Of a stretch of DNA of 64,000 bases, positions 1 to 14,500 are shown piece after piece. The translations under genes and the position numbers were made by a program. Position 1 is the first letter of the stretch. Each line of letters begins with the position of its first letter. The notes below the pieces were generated by a model. That model had not been told where the DNA came from, did not search any database, and saw only the letters and a program-made list of their open reading frames with translations. The DNA is from Magnolia sinica (taxonomy: Eukaryota > Streptophyta > Magnoliopsida > Magnoliales > Magnoliaceae), in assembly GCF_029962835.1 (NCBI RefSeq), contig NC_080577.1, positions 7,974,501 through 8,038,500 on the forward strand, read 5' to 3'.

Positions 1-1727
1 GTTCGAATGATCTGATCCGTCCATTCTGTGGAATATACTCTATAAGGATACCATATGAAACTTTCACTGGATGGATTATTACGACCATCACTATGTATAG
101 AAGTATTGAGAAGCATTCAACTTTAAAAATCGAAGGTTAGGATCATCAATGGAACATCACTAAAAGTAATAAAGACAACATGGACGGTTCAAATCATCAG
201 ACCCTCAAGGTATGTGGCCCCCACTGTGGCGACATGCTGGATCCTGAGTTGCAAAAGGCAAAACGAACTCAATAATAGGCGAGCGAGTACACTTTCTGGA
301 ACTCTGATACGTATGTGTACACAAGGAGTTCATTTATAATTCCTCTACTTAAAATGGTGGATCCGTCCCAACGTGGGGCACACCCAGAACAAATCCGGAC
401 CATTAAAATCTATTTGCACTCAGAGAATTTTGACAGCCGGGCATTTTATTTTCAACCGTCTATTAATTAGCCACTAATCAAATGCTTAAAAATCACTCCA
501 TCAATTGTGACATTTTTTCCTCCACCTTTTTGGACAACACCATATCCCAATATCCTACAACTTTCCTTATATTTTTCCTACAATAAGTCAGCTAAAGCAG
601 ATCCAAAACTCAAAGTAGGCAGTGATCGAGTCTCCTGCATTGAAACCTTCATAAGACCACTGCAGTTTGGATTTTCAACGGTGGGTGTTTGATACACACT
701 GTATAAGGCTTGCCCAATTGAGGCTTGGATCTACTTTATTTTTTTAGACATATATCCTAACATAAGATGATGAAACTAATAATATAATAGATGTCACACA
801 CAATTATAATAGGCTCCATAGAATTTCCACATATATGAGGTTAGAAGAAATTTGTGTCCTTCTAAATTACTTGTATTCCAACTAGCTTCTATAAATTCTC
901 AGGTTGGGATATGAGCATGTGTCAGGACGTTTGATTCAGAATGTTTCATTCCAACAGCTCTGTCTATATACTCATTTTTATATCTGTAATGTTCAACAAC
1001 AATTATTTAGACACTACTAATTTTAATAGAAATAAAGACATTTGTTTAAAAATAGTTATTTTTGCTGATTGGGTAATTCAATTGCAAAGTTATTTTTAAC
1101 TTATTTTTCATTAAATAAGCAAAAAAGTGACTTTTTATGCACATGTATGGCACATGCATTACATCTACCACATAAGCCATATCATTATGTTATAAGTGAG
1201 ACCATTATTCAACCACCCCACATAACACATTCTACTACTGTCTACTGGGCTGATATGTTGTGTGTACAACACTTTGGGTGCTTGATTGCATTGTGGTTGG
1301 GATACATCATCTTTGAAATGTAATAGTGCAGCGTCTCAAACAAAGGATCCCGATTCTGTAAAAAAAAATAAGATGTAATATCATGTATATTTAAGTGAGC
1401 CACAAATGTCATTGTCAATTTACAAGTATGCGAGATATTAACATGCCAATATGCTTAATGTGTATAAGAGACATTTATATTTGTTCAATCTAGTGTTTTA
1501 CACAAATATAATAAAATAGTCCATCTATAAAGCTTGATCAGACACCAATGGTTACCACATGGGTCGTGTCCGAATGTAACTTTGATGTACAAAAATTGGA
1601 CAAGTAGATCCTAACAGCCACCACCGTTTTAGAAATAGAGGTGGACTGATGCCTGAATCCAAACAGATAAGAGCTTCCCAGCTTTTCATTTTATTTATTT
1701 TATTATTTTAATTATAAACGCTTTGGA
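1..1727. other. Intergenic sequence, no gene seen
   Basis: AT-rich sequence upstream of the IQD gene. Only short reading frames without recognisable domains occur. Scattered phrases such as GTCCATTCTGTGG and GTGGCCCCCACTGTGG resemble the ends of the foldback repeats found further along, so parts may be decayed copies, but no boundaries can be drawn. Confidence 0.5.
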
Positions 1728-1889
1728 GGAGAGAAAATCGTGCTGCTGCTGGGCCATGGGAATCCACCAGCTTCTCTCTCTCTCTCTCTCTCTCACCCTG
1801 CCTTTTGCTAACCTTGTTCTAGAAAAATAAAATCCAAGAAGACCATATCTTCCCAAAACAGCCTCATCTCATCCTCTGCTCCTCCTCAG
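1728..1889 (+). other. Probable non-coding leader exon of the IQD gene
   Basis: A CT-rich tract at 1773-1794 is followed by a stretch ending in CTCCTCCTCAG and then GTATGA, a good splice donor at 1890. CT-rich leaders are common in plant genes. The matching acceptor is probably the CAG at 4297-4299, which places 46 leader bases before the ATG at 4346. The implied leader intron is about 2.4 kb. The transcription start is not defined, so the left edge is a guess. This is inference from splice consensus only. Confidence 0.4.
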
Positions 1890-2088
1890 GTATGAATGGC
1901 ATTCCAAATCTTTTCTATCTAACCAAAAGCAATGCAACCATCTTCTTCTTTTGTTATTTCTCATGCTATTTTCCTGGTTTCTATAGATAGTTTCTGAGAG
2001 AGAGAGAGAGAGAGTTCTTGCCAAAACCAAAAAAGGAAAAAGGAAGAAGAGGGTCTGCGAATTCTGCTCCAAATTTCATTGTGAATAT

Positions 2089-2090
<2 letters not shown>

Positions 2091-2134
<44 letters not shown>
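2091..2134. repeat. (TC)22 microsatellite
   Basis: Uninterrupted TC dinucleotide run of 44 bases inside the presumed leader intron of the IQD gene. Confidence 0.95.
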
Positions 2135-2139
<5 letters not shown>

Positions 2140-2434
2140 CGATGTGTTTTGATGGTATTTTCTTTTAGTGGATATGTTGTTAAAAAAAATCTTGATTTTA
2201 ACTTTTCTTTATATTATTTGTAAATTTACTGTTTTTTTAATTTAATTTTCATTTCATTTTTTTTTCCCCTTTTTGGTGGAACCAGAGATATATGATTCTC
2301 TTAGATGAGGTTTGTATTTGATATCATGCTGCGGAAAAACAGGACATGTGCGCAACAGGGTGTTGATCGAGGCTGTTCACTGGCTGGGTTCTATCTTGGA
2401 TGGATCACTCTCAAGTAATCTTATGGACTGGACT

Positions 2435-2554
2435 GATGCTAATAGTCGCGTATACTGTTTGTTGGTGGGTTTTGGCCATTTGATGCTAATAGTCGCGTAT
2501 ACTGTTTGTTGGTGGGTTTTGGCCATTTGATGCTAATAGTCGCGTATACTGTTT
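2435..2554. repeat. 47-bp tandem repeat, about 2.5 copies
   Basis: A 47-base unit beginning GATGCTAATAGTCGCG occurs at 2435-2481 and 2482-2528, with a partial third copy to about 2554. The copies appear identical, suggesting recent slippage or unequal exchange. It lies in the presumed leader intron of the IQD gene. Confidence 0.9.
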
Positions 2555-3014
2555 ATCTACCCAATCTTTGTTGGTCATTGATTGGATGGTTGAGATCATT
2601 TGATCAGTGGCTGATTCATGGCGAGGCCCACCAGATGAATGGCTCGGATTCTGGGAATTCATGCGGCATGTCCAAATCGTGGGGCAGCAAATGATAATAA
2701 GATCTGTGCACTGTGACTGATTCATGTCCTGTTTTTCGATAGCCTAATGGAAAGATTGCTTCTTCTTTATTCCAAAAATATCCAAGTTTTGCTTATATCA
2801 TTGCAGCATCAGATACTTATCAGCTTGTAAGAATGATACCTGCTCTTTCAAGCGCCAATGGATTTGGTGTCCTGTCTCTATGATGATGCCTTTCTTTTTT
2901 TTCTTTTTTTTTCTTTTTTTTTTTTTTCAATTCGAAGTTGGAACTTCTAACGATAGCAATGAATTGATAATGCTGAGAAATTTCAAACTTGATTGGAATC
3001 AATACTAGTTCCAA

Positions 3015-3428
3015 AGATTTGTTGTTTGGAAGTTTTGACTCTTTTATTCGTTGGAAATTAGTCATCATCTTGGCCTGTGGTTTAGTCCACATTAATGTAA
3101 AAAGTAGTCATTGTTACTTGCTAGTGGAGGCAACATTCTTTCTTTCTTTTTTCCTTTTTTCTTTCCCCTTTTTCTCAAGCTGAGAACTGTGAGATGAAAC
3201 CATCAAGTAGAAGAGCCAAAAGATTTGTTGTTTGGAAGTTTTGACTCTTTTATTCGTTGGAAATTAGTCATCATCTTGGCCTGTGGTTTAGTCCACATTA
3301 ATGTAAAAAGTAGTCATTGTTACTCGCTAGTGGAGGCAACATTCTTTCTTTCTTTTTTACTTTTTTCTTTTCCCTTTTTCTCAAGCTGAGAACTGTGAGA
3401 TGAAACCATCAAGTAGAAGAGCCAAAAG
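3015..3428. repeat. 206-bp tandem duplication
   Basis: Two head-to-tail copies, 3015-3220 and 3221-3428, start AGATTTGTTGTTTGGAAG and end with the phrase AAGTAGAAGAGCCAAA. They differ at only a few bases, mostly in a T-rich tract. The duplication lies in the presumed leader intron of the IQD gene. Confidence 0.9.
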
Positions 3429-4345
3429 CACAGATAAAAAGGTGTGAAGTTGAATGGACCATTATCTAAGGTTTTGGTTCTTGGCGACTTGGAACAAAAT
3501 ATTAGCCAATACATATCGGATTTAAAAAAAAAAACCAATATGGTTGATTTGGCCAATGTATTGATCATTTGACCAATGCAGCCGATATGTATCGTTTGAT
3601 CAGAAAACTGATATCCACAACCTTCCTAGTATTTGGCAATGACAGTTCCTCATCTTGTTTCATGAGATTGTGCAAGTATAATGTTACAAAGTTGGATTTC
3701 AACAAGACAACAACCCCATTTGAAGGTTTGATACTCTGGCAAAAAGGAAAATAAAATAAAATAAATAAATAAAAAAATAAAAAGAAAAGAAAGAAAGAAG
3801 AACAAAACGAACAAGGTGAAATTGTATAAAACATAATAAATGACAGTACAGTTAGTAGGTTCAGAGCTGTGGAGTGAATTGGAGAAGCTGAATGGCTGAT
3901 GGATGGACCACAGTAATTATCACAGTGGACACTGGTTGGCCATTGTTGTGGCTGTTGCTTGTGGGTGCTGCATCAATGAGTAGCCTTGCTAGAAAGGCAA
4001 TCTATCCTCCATATTCTCTATTTTATCAATGGCTAACCATTGTTCATGAATATGCATGCTTCACATGGTGTGAATATGGTAGAGAGTCCATGATGGACTT
4101 CATACTTAGGCATTTTAGTTAGCAACCATCCACTTCACTTCTCCATCGGGCATTTTTAACATGTAATATTATGATAGGTCATCTCTATTTACTGGTTTGG
4201 ATGTGGATAAGTCTTATACATGTGTATGTATGCTTGCACGTATGTACAAATGTATGTTCTTGAAGAGAGATGTCATCACTGTGGAAATTTTTGCGCCAGG
4301 TTTTGCTAGATGGTATTGAGTTAGTGGACACTTAGATTAAAGATA

Positions 4346-5503
4346 ATGGGTTCTGGTGACTGGTTCAAGGCGATAATCAGCCTAAAGAAAGCAAAGGAGG
4401 ACAAATCAAAACAGGTGAAGCTGCCCGAAAACACTTCTCATTTGTACTGCAGAGTTCTGATTTCTGCCAGCATTAGTTGATTATTCATTTCTTGAAACCG
4501 AAGCTATTTTACTTTACCACTTTTAACTTTTATGGAATAGAGGGAATGATCCAGTTTCGAAAAAGATGTGGAACATTTTTTAAGGGTGGCTATTTATGTG
4601 AGGGAGTGGAAAGTGTCCTTCTAAGCAGTACGTTGTGTGCTGTCAGTGGGCATGCCTTTCCAGCATGTTTTCAATGTGTGATTGTCGCCTCAGACTTCCA
4701 TTGGGTTATATATAAATCCCAATGACTTTGATACTTACACTTCAGCTGTGTCTGTTTTTATTTTATTTTATTTATTATTTTTTTGAAAGATAATGCTCTT
4801 TTATTAAAAAGAAGCATAAGAAAAACAAAGCAACAAGAAAACAGAAAGCAGAGGCGCTGAGAAGGTGACCCAATTACATCCCAAGAAAGGAAAGATTACA
4901 TCCATTAAGCTTAGACATGCAAGAAACCCAATCAATTACAAGAGATCTAGCCTTTTGAGAGGTTCCCTCCGATGATTTCCTTTCATTTCTGAAGCACCTG
5001 TGTTTCTTGCCTCTCAAACAGCCCACCATATCGCTTAGAAAGTCATTCTCCACAACAACTTTCTCATCTTTCCAATGCCCACACTGTGCCAAGCTAACAA
5101 GAGCTCTCCCACGGACAGCAGAAAGGACCAAGACACCTGAAAGCGCCTCAAAATATCCACACAGATCTTCCTCACAAAGGGACAGTGGATGAAGAGATGG
5201 TTGAATGTCTCCTCCCTGCCCATAGAGGATACAAGCCCTGATAGAGTGGAATGGAGGAATGGGATTTGTGTAGTCAACCCCAATTAGTTGGATAAGGCTT
5301 ACATGAAGATGACGACGGTGATGCTACAACTCTTTGTGCGTGGGTGCATGCATGCATATGAGGGTGCTTAATGGGGATATTCCAATTGATTAGAATTGGT
5401 AGACTGTCAAGAGTTTCAACACGAGGTCACCCATTGTGGTGTGTGTGTGTTAAAAAATAGAGGAGTAATCAACTAACATGTGCAATTAGAGACTTCTAAC
5501 AAG

Positions 5504-5567
<64 letters not shown>

Positions 5568-8500
5568 GCAAACCAGATTAACAAATTATGATTTTTGCAC
5601 TAAGAAGGTTAACCCCCTACTATACAGTTAAGACGAGGAGAATGAAAAGGGGGAAAATTATGCAGTTCACTAGGAAACAAGAAATGTCCCAAAATAAAGA
5701 GAAATATGGCCCTGCAGGCTTACTGTAAATGATAAAGTGCATCTAACACCAAATAAACACAAACCACTTGTTGCTTGCCATGTCAAGTAGGAACATTGAT
5801 GGCATCATCAAAATTTCCATGTTGCTCCATTTGTCATTACTCATCTTTTGTTGGGTCTTATGAATGTTATCTTTTTCTTATTCATATACATATTTTATCT
5901 TTTCTTCAAAAGAAAAAAGAAGAAGAAAAAAAAAGATAAAGGGAAGAAAGACTTATTTATCTCCTTTGTCCTTCTTCATTGGGCACCTATGTGTCATGTC
6001 TATGCAATTTGGCTGGCTTTCATGCTAGAGTAGTTTTCCATATACATCCTGGCATCCTTCATGGGATTCTGTTCCAGTTCTTAATTCAGTAGGCTCATGT
6101 GGAGATAAAGCCACCATGCTACTGCAGAGCTCTTTCTTTTTGTCCAGGAAGCTATAACCAAAATAAGCTACATGAGAAATTTATTACATTGTATTTGGGT
6201 GTGTTTGGTTGCTCAACTGAAATGAATTGAATAAAGATGCCAGTCTGGAGCTTGCCCCTTTCCATTATTTATGGGATGTTTCAAGTCATGGAATTGCTAT
6301 TAGGGATCTGGTAGTTATTATCAATTGAAATGGTTCAACTCCTGTTTGGGTCATTCATTCTCTTTATTGAATTGATTATCCAAACACAAGCCATTATGAC
6401 AGTTATACAAATGGTTACACTTTTATGGTAGTTGACTGCCTTCTGGGATGATAAATTGATACTCTGTGCGTCATGCTTATTCCATACACGAATTACGGTG
6501 AATTTTCCAGTGGTTGTTTGTCAACAGTTGTTTAATTATCTTGACTTCATTTGCACAGGGGTCTTCTGCTACTGAAAAATCAAATGGATTCAAATGGAGG
6601 CATCGCTCTCGTAAATCATCAATTAAGTTTTTCAATGGTGCCTCTAGTGGAAATGCCAGGATTCTTGGAATGCCAATTGAAGACATAGCAGCTACTCGGA
6701 TTCAAACTGCTTTTCGAAGCTTTATGGTATGTGACTATAATTTGATCAAAACAAGCTTTCCATGTGTATTATGAAACCTTTGATATTCGTAGTGGTGTTG
6801 ATGATGTTTGATTTCTGCATACTTATTGGGAGACCAAGTTATGGTTGGTAGCTTCAGATCTTTGTAGTTGGGTTTAATCCCTCATTTACATATCTTTTGT
6901 TTGGCTTTCTGTAATTTGGTCCGTGGTTGAATAAATCATCTTTGTGTGGAAATGAATTGTTACTTGCTGTTGGCCACTATTTACACCCGCTCTGATGCAA
7001 GACATGAAAATTAAATATGATATGCGAGATTTCAGGCTTAAGATCACGTTAGTTTAGAAACAATTACACAAATTCCATATCCCACATGAAAGTCCAAACA
7101 TTCAATTAAGGGGAATCTATGCGGGTCCAGGCCTACACATGATGGGGCTGGATCAATAAAAATTATGAACCAAACGATACTCAAAGATAAAGAATAATCA
7201 TCCACGCATGCATAGTAATCAGTCCCTGATCCAAGGGATTCAGAAATTCTAATTCGGGGAACCTTAGGGTAAGAAAATTGGCAAATAACTTAGGAAAAAC
7301 GTAATCTAGGGCTAGGATTCATGAAAAACGGCTATGAGAGGATAAAAACCTAAGTCAAAAGACGATCCCGCGTGTGGACAACAACAATGGCCCAGACGGA
7401 CGTGCGTGTGATCCCAGCCGCACGTGTGTGGGGCCCACTATTCAGAAAAAGGCCACCTTGGCCCTAGTCGGTCAGGGATGGTCTCCAAAACCCCCAAATC
7501 TCAGCTCGATCCGATGTACGGTTTGTGCGTGGTGCTCCGCCGAAGTTTTAGCTCGCCTGCGGGCCGAAATCTGGAAACCTGCTGTAATGAAGAAATCTGA
7601 TGGAACAAAATGATGAATTCGAAGTACGGATGGTGGGGGAAGATGGAAAAAAAGATGATGGAGGATGGGGGTGAAGCGGGATCGATGTGGCTTCGCACCA
7701 CGGTAGTTAGCCCTTCGAAAAGGGAGGGCTTCGCACCCACTTTCGAATTCTTCCACAACCCACGAAGAGAGCAGAAAAATAAAGCAGGAATTTTTTTATT
7801 AACTTCAATCAATCAAAAGAACTACAAGGGGTGCCTATTTATAGGGAAAATCCTATACCCCAAAACTCGCACCATGTGCGCAACCTATTACTTGGCGATG
7901 AAGTAAACTAAAATAAAAACCAAACAGAGAAATCTAAAGTGTTCACAATGTTCTAAATAATAACAATAAACAAAACCTAAAATATGAAATCAATCCGACG
8001 AGTGGGCCATGATCATGAGATCCCATGATGGGCTTTTCTTAATTATCGGGCTCAATCTTTTGAACCAAACTTCGTCTTCTAGGTAGGAGGCCCTCCCTGG
8101 ACGTCGTCATCGAGACAGATCGATGGTGGGACCCTCCTACTCCGTGCATACGTGCGTAGGTGAGGCGGCGTGCGTGCATGTATGCGCGAGATGTCCCCAT
8201 CAATTTTCTTCGGCTGTGAAAATTTCGCCACTAGCGAAATAAAACTCCCGAACCACTCCAGGATGTCAAGATCAAGTCTCTTAAGCTCCTCCGCAGTGAG
8301 TCACGTGCTGTCTGAAGCTGGGCGTGACTTCCACTTGACCAGGTACTTCTGAAACTTGCCGTTTGACGTTAAAACTATCTGATGGTCCACGATATCCTCT
8401 ATTTTCTCTCTGGGTGTGTGAAGGTTAGGTATAGGAGGGAGTGACTGAGAAGAAATGTCAGGAAGAATATGCATGGGAGGTAGAGGCTGGAAAAATAGGT

Positions 8501-11500
8501 TGGGACGGGTAGGTATGAGAGGTAGAGGCTGGAAAAATAGGTCGGGACGGGTAGGTATGGGAGGTAGAGGCTGAAAAAATGGGTCGGGACGGGACCATGG
8601 ATCAATGGAAAGGTCTGATGAATCAGGATGGTTAGGCGAAAGGCTAGACAATGCATCAATGGCCCCTTAAAATGCAACTAGATCCTCTACATTGAATGTG
8701 GAACTAATTCCCATGGAGGGTAGAAGATTTGCCACATACGCATTGAGACCATTTCGTTTTATAATTTTGACGTGTCCAGTACTACGCGTGTTTAACTTAC
8801 GAACAGCTCTCGGAGGATATTGCTCGGGCCTGATGTGGACCATCATAGAGTCCCTTACATTGAATTCTTTGAAACATTTATGCTGATCTGTAGAAAATTT
8901 GTAATATTCATTACTAGTAGTGATCTTTTGCCTGATTTCTTGATGCCATGAATGAATGTGATGCACAAAAGACTCTGCAGGCTCTGACGGCTTATGGGAT
9001 AGTGACATAGGGACAAGATCAATAGGTTTCTCAGGTTTTTAACCAGTAACGACTTCATAAGGACTGAGACCTGTGGACCTATCGACAGAACTATTAAACG
9101 CAAAGTTGGCTGTAGGTATCACGGTGTCCCATGTTCTGGTATGCTCTATATCCCTCCTAGGGGGAGGCTCATCTGATAGATCATCAGGAAAGACATCACG
9201 AAACTCATCTACTACCGGAATGGCCTCAGTGGGTAACTCTATACTAGCCTTTGGGGCACTCTCTCTAGCCACAAGGCCGTACGTGTTGTGCCACTCAAAA
9301 TAGTGGTCTTGATGCCCCTGTTGGGGTGGGTGCACGGGTGCTTGCCCATGACTGATTCCGTGGCCACCTCCATTCATTAGTCTATCTTCCTGGCCACCTG
9401 CCTGAGATTGGACATCTACCCCAATGCTGGGATTTGTCCTGGTGGAGGCCTTTAGTTGGGTAATGCGCGCATCAAATTGATCAAAGCGTTGGTCTATATA
9501 TTGTTCATAGCACTTACCCAAATACTCGATTTGCTGGGACAACTTGTCATTGACTCTAGCAGTTGCTCCATGTTTAGTGTAGGGTGCAAGCTAAAACCAT
9601 GACCCGTACGTGTGGGCATACAACCTAAGGACTTTCTATGACGACTATATGCATCTAAAAACTAAATGATCTACGAGACTCTATATGAAGGAGACTACAC
9701 ACCGTTACGAAAATTCAGCTATATATCAGGGACTACGGTTTTCTGGCAGCTATATATGATGGACTGGATGCATGAATGACTCAAACAAAACTAAACCCTA
9801 AATATGTGGTGAATTCCCCTACAAGAACCCTAGCCTCTGATACCAAATTTGATGCAGGACATGAAAATTAAATATGATATGCGAGATTTCAGGCTTAAGA
9901 TCACGTTAGTTCAGAAACAATTACACAAATTCCATATCCCACATGAAAGTCCAAACATTCAATTAAGGAGAATCTATGCGGGTCCAAGCCTACACATGAT
10001 AGGGCTGGATCAATAAAAATTATGAACCAAACGATACTCAAAGATAAGGAATAATCATCCACGCATGCATAGTAATCAGTCCCTAATCCAAGGGATTCAG
10101 AAATTCCAATTCGGGGAACCCTAGGGTAAGAAAATTGGCAAATAACTTAGGAAAAACGTAATCTGGGGCTAGGATTCATGAAAAACGGTTATGAGAGGAT
10201 AAAAGAGGATAAAAACCTGAGCCAAAAGACGATCCCGTGTGTGGACAGCAACAATGGCCCAGATGGACGTGCGTGTGATCCCAGCCGCACGTGTGTGGGG
10301 CCCACTATTTAGAAAAAGGCCACCTTGGCCCTGGTCGGTCAGGGATGGTCTCCAAAACCTCCAAATCTCAGCTCGATCCGATGTACGGTTTGTGCGTGGT
10401 GCTCCGCCGAAGTTTCAGCTCGCCTGCAGGCTGAAATCTGGAAACCTGCTGTAATGAAGAAATCTGATGCAACAAAATGACGAATTCGAAGTACGGATGG
10501 TGGGGGAAGATGGAAAAAAAAATGATGGAGGATGGGGGTGAATCGGGATCGATGTGGCTTCGCACCACGGTAGTTAGCCCTTCGAAAAGGGAGGGCTTCG
10601 CACCTACTTTTGAATTCTTCTACAACTCACGAAGAGAGCAGAAAAATAAAGCAGGAATTTTTTTATTAACTTCAATCAATCAAAATAACTACAAGGGGTG
10701 CCTATTTATAGGAAAAATCCTATACCCCAAAACTTGCACCATGTGCACAACCTATTACTTGGGGATGAAGTAAAATAAAATAAAAACCAAACAGAGAAAT
10801 CTAAAGCATTCACAATGTTCTAAATAGTAACAATAAACAAAACTTAAAATATGAAATCAATACGAGTGGGCCACGATCATGAGATCCGATGATGGGCTTG
10901 TCTTGATTATCGGGCCCAATCTTTTGAACCAAACTTCGTCTTCTAGGTAGGAGGCCCTCCCTGGACGTCGTCATTGAGACAGATCGATGGTGGGGCCCTC
11001 CTACTCCGTGCGTACGTGCGTAGGTGAGGCGGCGTACATGCACGTATGCGCCAGATGTCACCATTACGCTCTGATTGATAAACTTGCCCATGCTTGAGGA
11101 TGTGGTCCGTGGGGTGCGGAAGAAAGTTACTGAATTGACCTGCGGATCTTCAATCTTGAAGCATTGTAACAGAGAAGATATTCTCCTTCTGTTGTATGAT
11201 GATTCGTTGTCATCTGTTTTCTTGTTTCTTTTCAGGCTTTTAATAATTATTCCATTATTAGAAAAAAAAAAAAGAAGGAACTTTGCTTTGTTATATGGAA
11301 AATGGAAAAAATGGAAAGGAATGGGTGTGTTTATGAGTCAGAATGGGTGCTGATCTAATAGAAAATTGTGATTCTGGTGCCTCCCTTTCTTGTCGTCATC
11401 AAACTGTTTATCATATTGTATTTTGCCTATCAATACCACTTATTGGAACTATTTTCACTAATGACAGGCAAGGAAAGCTTTACGTTGTTTGAAAGGGTCA

Positions 11501-14500
11501 GTAAGATTACAGGTCGTTACACAAGGTCATACCGTCAACAAGCAAGCATTGACCACCTTGAACTATCTCAAATCATGGAGCAAAATACAGGCCCAGATTA
11601 GAGCTCGTCGGATTTGTATGGTAACAGAAGGCCGAATTCGACAAAAGAAGCATGACAATCAATTAAAGCTTGAGGCCAAGCTCCACGAGCTAGAGGTAAG
11701 AGTGACTGGTGCTCTTGTAATGAATTGAGGTGCTTAAATTATATTATGTTGGTGGTCCTCCTCTCATTTGTTGTGTCCCTGTCGAGATTTGAAATCATTT
11801 AGTTATTCATATTCTTGTATTTTTAAAGAGAAGCTCTCAAGTCCAACCTGTTGGACCACAAAGTATGGTCCCACCCAGCGGACAACTTCCAACCTATTAA
11901 GCGCATGTGACATCCAACCTACCTGGTAGGTTGGTCCTATCATGAGGATCACCTTGTGAAAAATTCAACCATATCCACTCAGCAAATGGACCACACTTGT
12001 ATTTTGCTATTTATCAGTGACTTGACATTTGTTTTATGGTGTGGCCCATCTGATGAGTCAATAGGACTGTTTTTTGCAGTAGGTGATCCTCATGGTGGGG
12101 CCAGCTTATTGGTAAGGATTTGGCTGTCACATGCACTTGAAGGTTGGAAGTTGTCCTTTGGGTGGATCACACGTTGTAGTCCAACCAGTTGGACTTGAGA
12201 TGTTCTTGTTTAAAAAAGAAAATTAAAAAGAACTAAAGCTGTAGTTCTCTCATATGCAAGCATGATACAGGCATTAGTGATGCAAAACAATGGATTTCTC
12301 GCAGTTTGGTAGTTGTATTTGTACCAGCTTTCGCTATTATTAATTGAGTGGACTTTTCCTATTCAAGAAGCTTCAGTGTACCACGGATGCTGTTAACAGT
12401 GGTCTAATCTCCAAACCATAGGTTTACAATTTGTATTTGTATTTGCCGAAGATGGTGTTGGGGATTTTCTCTTTTCTGTTGACCACATATAGTTTGGTTA
12501 GTTAATTTAAATTTTGTATTTTGGTGGACCTACATACACACCGGTAAAGAATTTGAACAGCATCTTCTACCTATTTGCTTGTAATCTTTCATAGGGTACA
12601 TTCACAGAAACAAGACATTAGCAGGAAAGGTCCATGGGAGGGAGCTAGTTCTGCTGTAATCAAACACAGAGACTTTCTCTTTATCACTAGCTTCTTGCTT
12701 TCAGCTATTCGTGTTCTTTGTGCTTTTCTAGACAGGCGAACCTGCCTGTACTCATCCCTACTCGAGTGTCACATGCTTGTGTTCTCAAGGGTCCAGTCTT
12801 CATTGCCGTGTTTTTTTCTTTTCTTTTCTTGAACTACAGATGGAAAGAGAATTCTGATTATTTTTTAAGGAGGTATTATATAATGCTTGAACCGAGAATA
12901 TCTACAGTGCACTCAGGTTTTCAGTTTGTACCAGTAGGGCCCATGATTTAGTGTTCCAAATTGTTGATATTGTTGGCCCCACTAGATGCCCCATGCAGTT
13001 AAAATTTCCCAAATTAGAAGATCACATCCACTAGATTTTGGCCCTTTTTGGTTGAACCTGGACCCTTTTTTAATTGCCCATTTTCTGGCTACAGCTTGAA
13101 GGGTCATGCTTTTCCCAAATAGGAGATTTTTGGCGTATGGTCCCCAATAGTTTGACCCACCATATAATAAGTTCGGATCACCCGAATGACGGGCCCACTT
13201 GCACAACTGGTAACCTCAATGTGCTGTAGATATTCTCTGATCAAGGACTGTATAATTCTTCTTCCTGAAATCATAGCACTATAAAGGTGGGCCATCCCGA
13301 TCACCTGAAATTGGAGAGCACATCTCATTTAGTGTAATATCAATGCCACTAATTTGGAAGCTTAAACCTTGTGCATTCTGGACTTTCCTGCATGTGGGTT
13401 TTATTCATAGCTGCACGAAGCAGGAAGTGAAGCGGAATAGATTTGGGTGTGGGAGTGGGGAAGCATCTGTTTTAAGGTGTAAGCAAGTATAAAACAACCA
13501 GGGAGAGGGAGCGGGCGCATGAGTCGGAAGCACAACTTGAAAAGGGTGCAACACCTTGTAAGAAGAACCGTGCAGCTATGGTTTTATTTGATTAAACATG
13601 AGCAACATGTATGCAACTGCTACATGTCGATTTTAGGGCTGGCAAGAGAACCAAACTGGAAAAACTCTGTTTTTGCTGCTTCCTCAAAAAAAAAAAAAAA
13701 GCACTTCATATAAAGCGCACTGTCTTGCCGCCATTGCATTTCTCATGCCGTCGGTTTATACCGCCTTTTTGAGCAATAACAGTTTGTCAGCCCAACAGGT
13801 TGAATGGTGTGGCGGCTCTGATACGATGGAGGAAATTCTTGCTAGAATACAACAGAGAGAAGAAGCTGCAGTTAAGCGTGAACGGGCAATGGCTTATGCC
13901 TTTTCTCATCAGGTATGTTGTTCGTTTAGCATTCACTCCATTGCTTAAGTGGTGTGTTTGGATGCTCAGTTGTAATGAATTGCAATAACTGAAGTCAGTG
14001 AAGTGGGCTGCCCCTCTCCATTCACAATGAAAGACCAGTCTCCAGATTACCATTATGATTGCTTCAAGTTGGACTTGGAAAACGGAGAATCGCAGTCAGG
14101 TGTTTGTTCTCGTCATTGCAAATAAAAAGAAATGGTGCCCCACTGACTTCGACAGTTTCCTTCTTTATTGAATTTGATTTTATTGCAATTCAATTGAATC
14201 AAGCAGCCAAATGCAGCCTAAATGGCTGGGTGTTAGGGAAGAGCATGATTCAAATCCTGTGATTTGCAGTGGCGTGCCAATTCCAACCCGAACCTGGGCC
14301 ATGTCACCTATGACTTTAGCAAAGGCTGGGGGTGGAGCTGGATGGAACGTTGGATCTCCGCACGCCCGTGGGAAAGCAGGATTCCCGTCCAGTCCAGCCC
14401 CACTAAAAACCAAAGCAAGCAAGCAAGCAAGGTGAGTAAAAATCTAAGCCCATCAGCGACGCGAACCTCCGTCCCAGTAAAAACTCCTTCCTCTAATGGG

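Larger units (their letters stand above)
6993..11066 (-). mobile_element. Ty3/gypsy (chromovirus-type) LTR element, internally deleted fossil
   Basis: Two long direct repeats, 6993-8202 and 9850-11066, are LTRs bounded by TGATG...CATCA. A 5-bp target-site duplication CGCTC lies at 6988-6992 and 11067-11071. On the minus strand, just inside the LTR at 9850, a primer-binding site TTTGGTATCAGAG resembles the initiator-Met tRNA type. The internal part (8203-9849) is only about 1.65 kb and keeps the 3' end of pol (integrase tail and a chromodomain-like stretch). The element is broken, with the greater part of gag-pol gone and several further breaks. The LTRs differ at very roughly 3 percent of positions, judged on the first 300 bases, so the insertion is fairly recent, perhaps one to a few million years old. 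It sits in an IQD intron, opposite to the gene. Confidence 0.9.
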
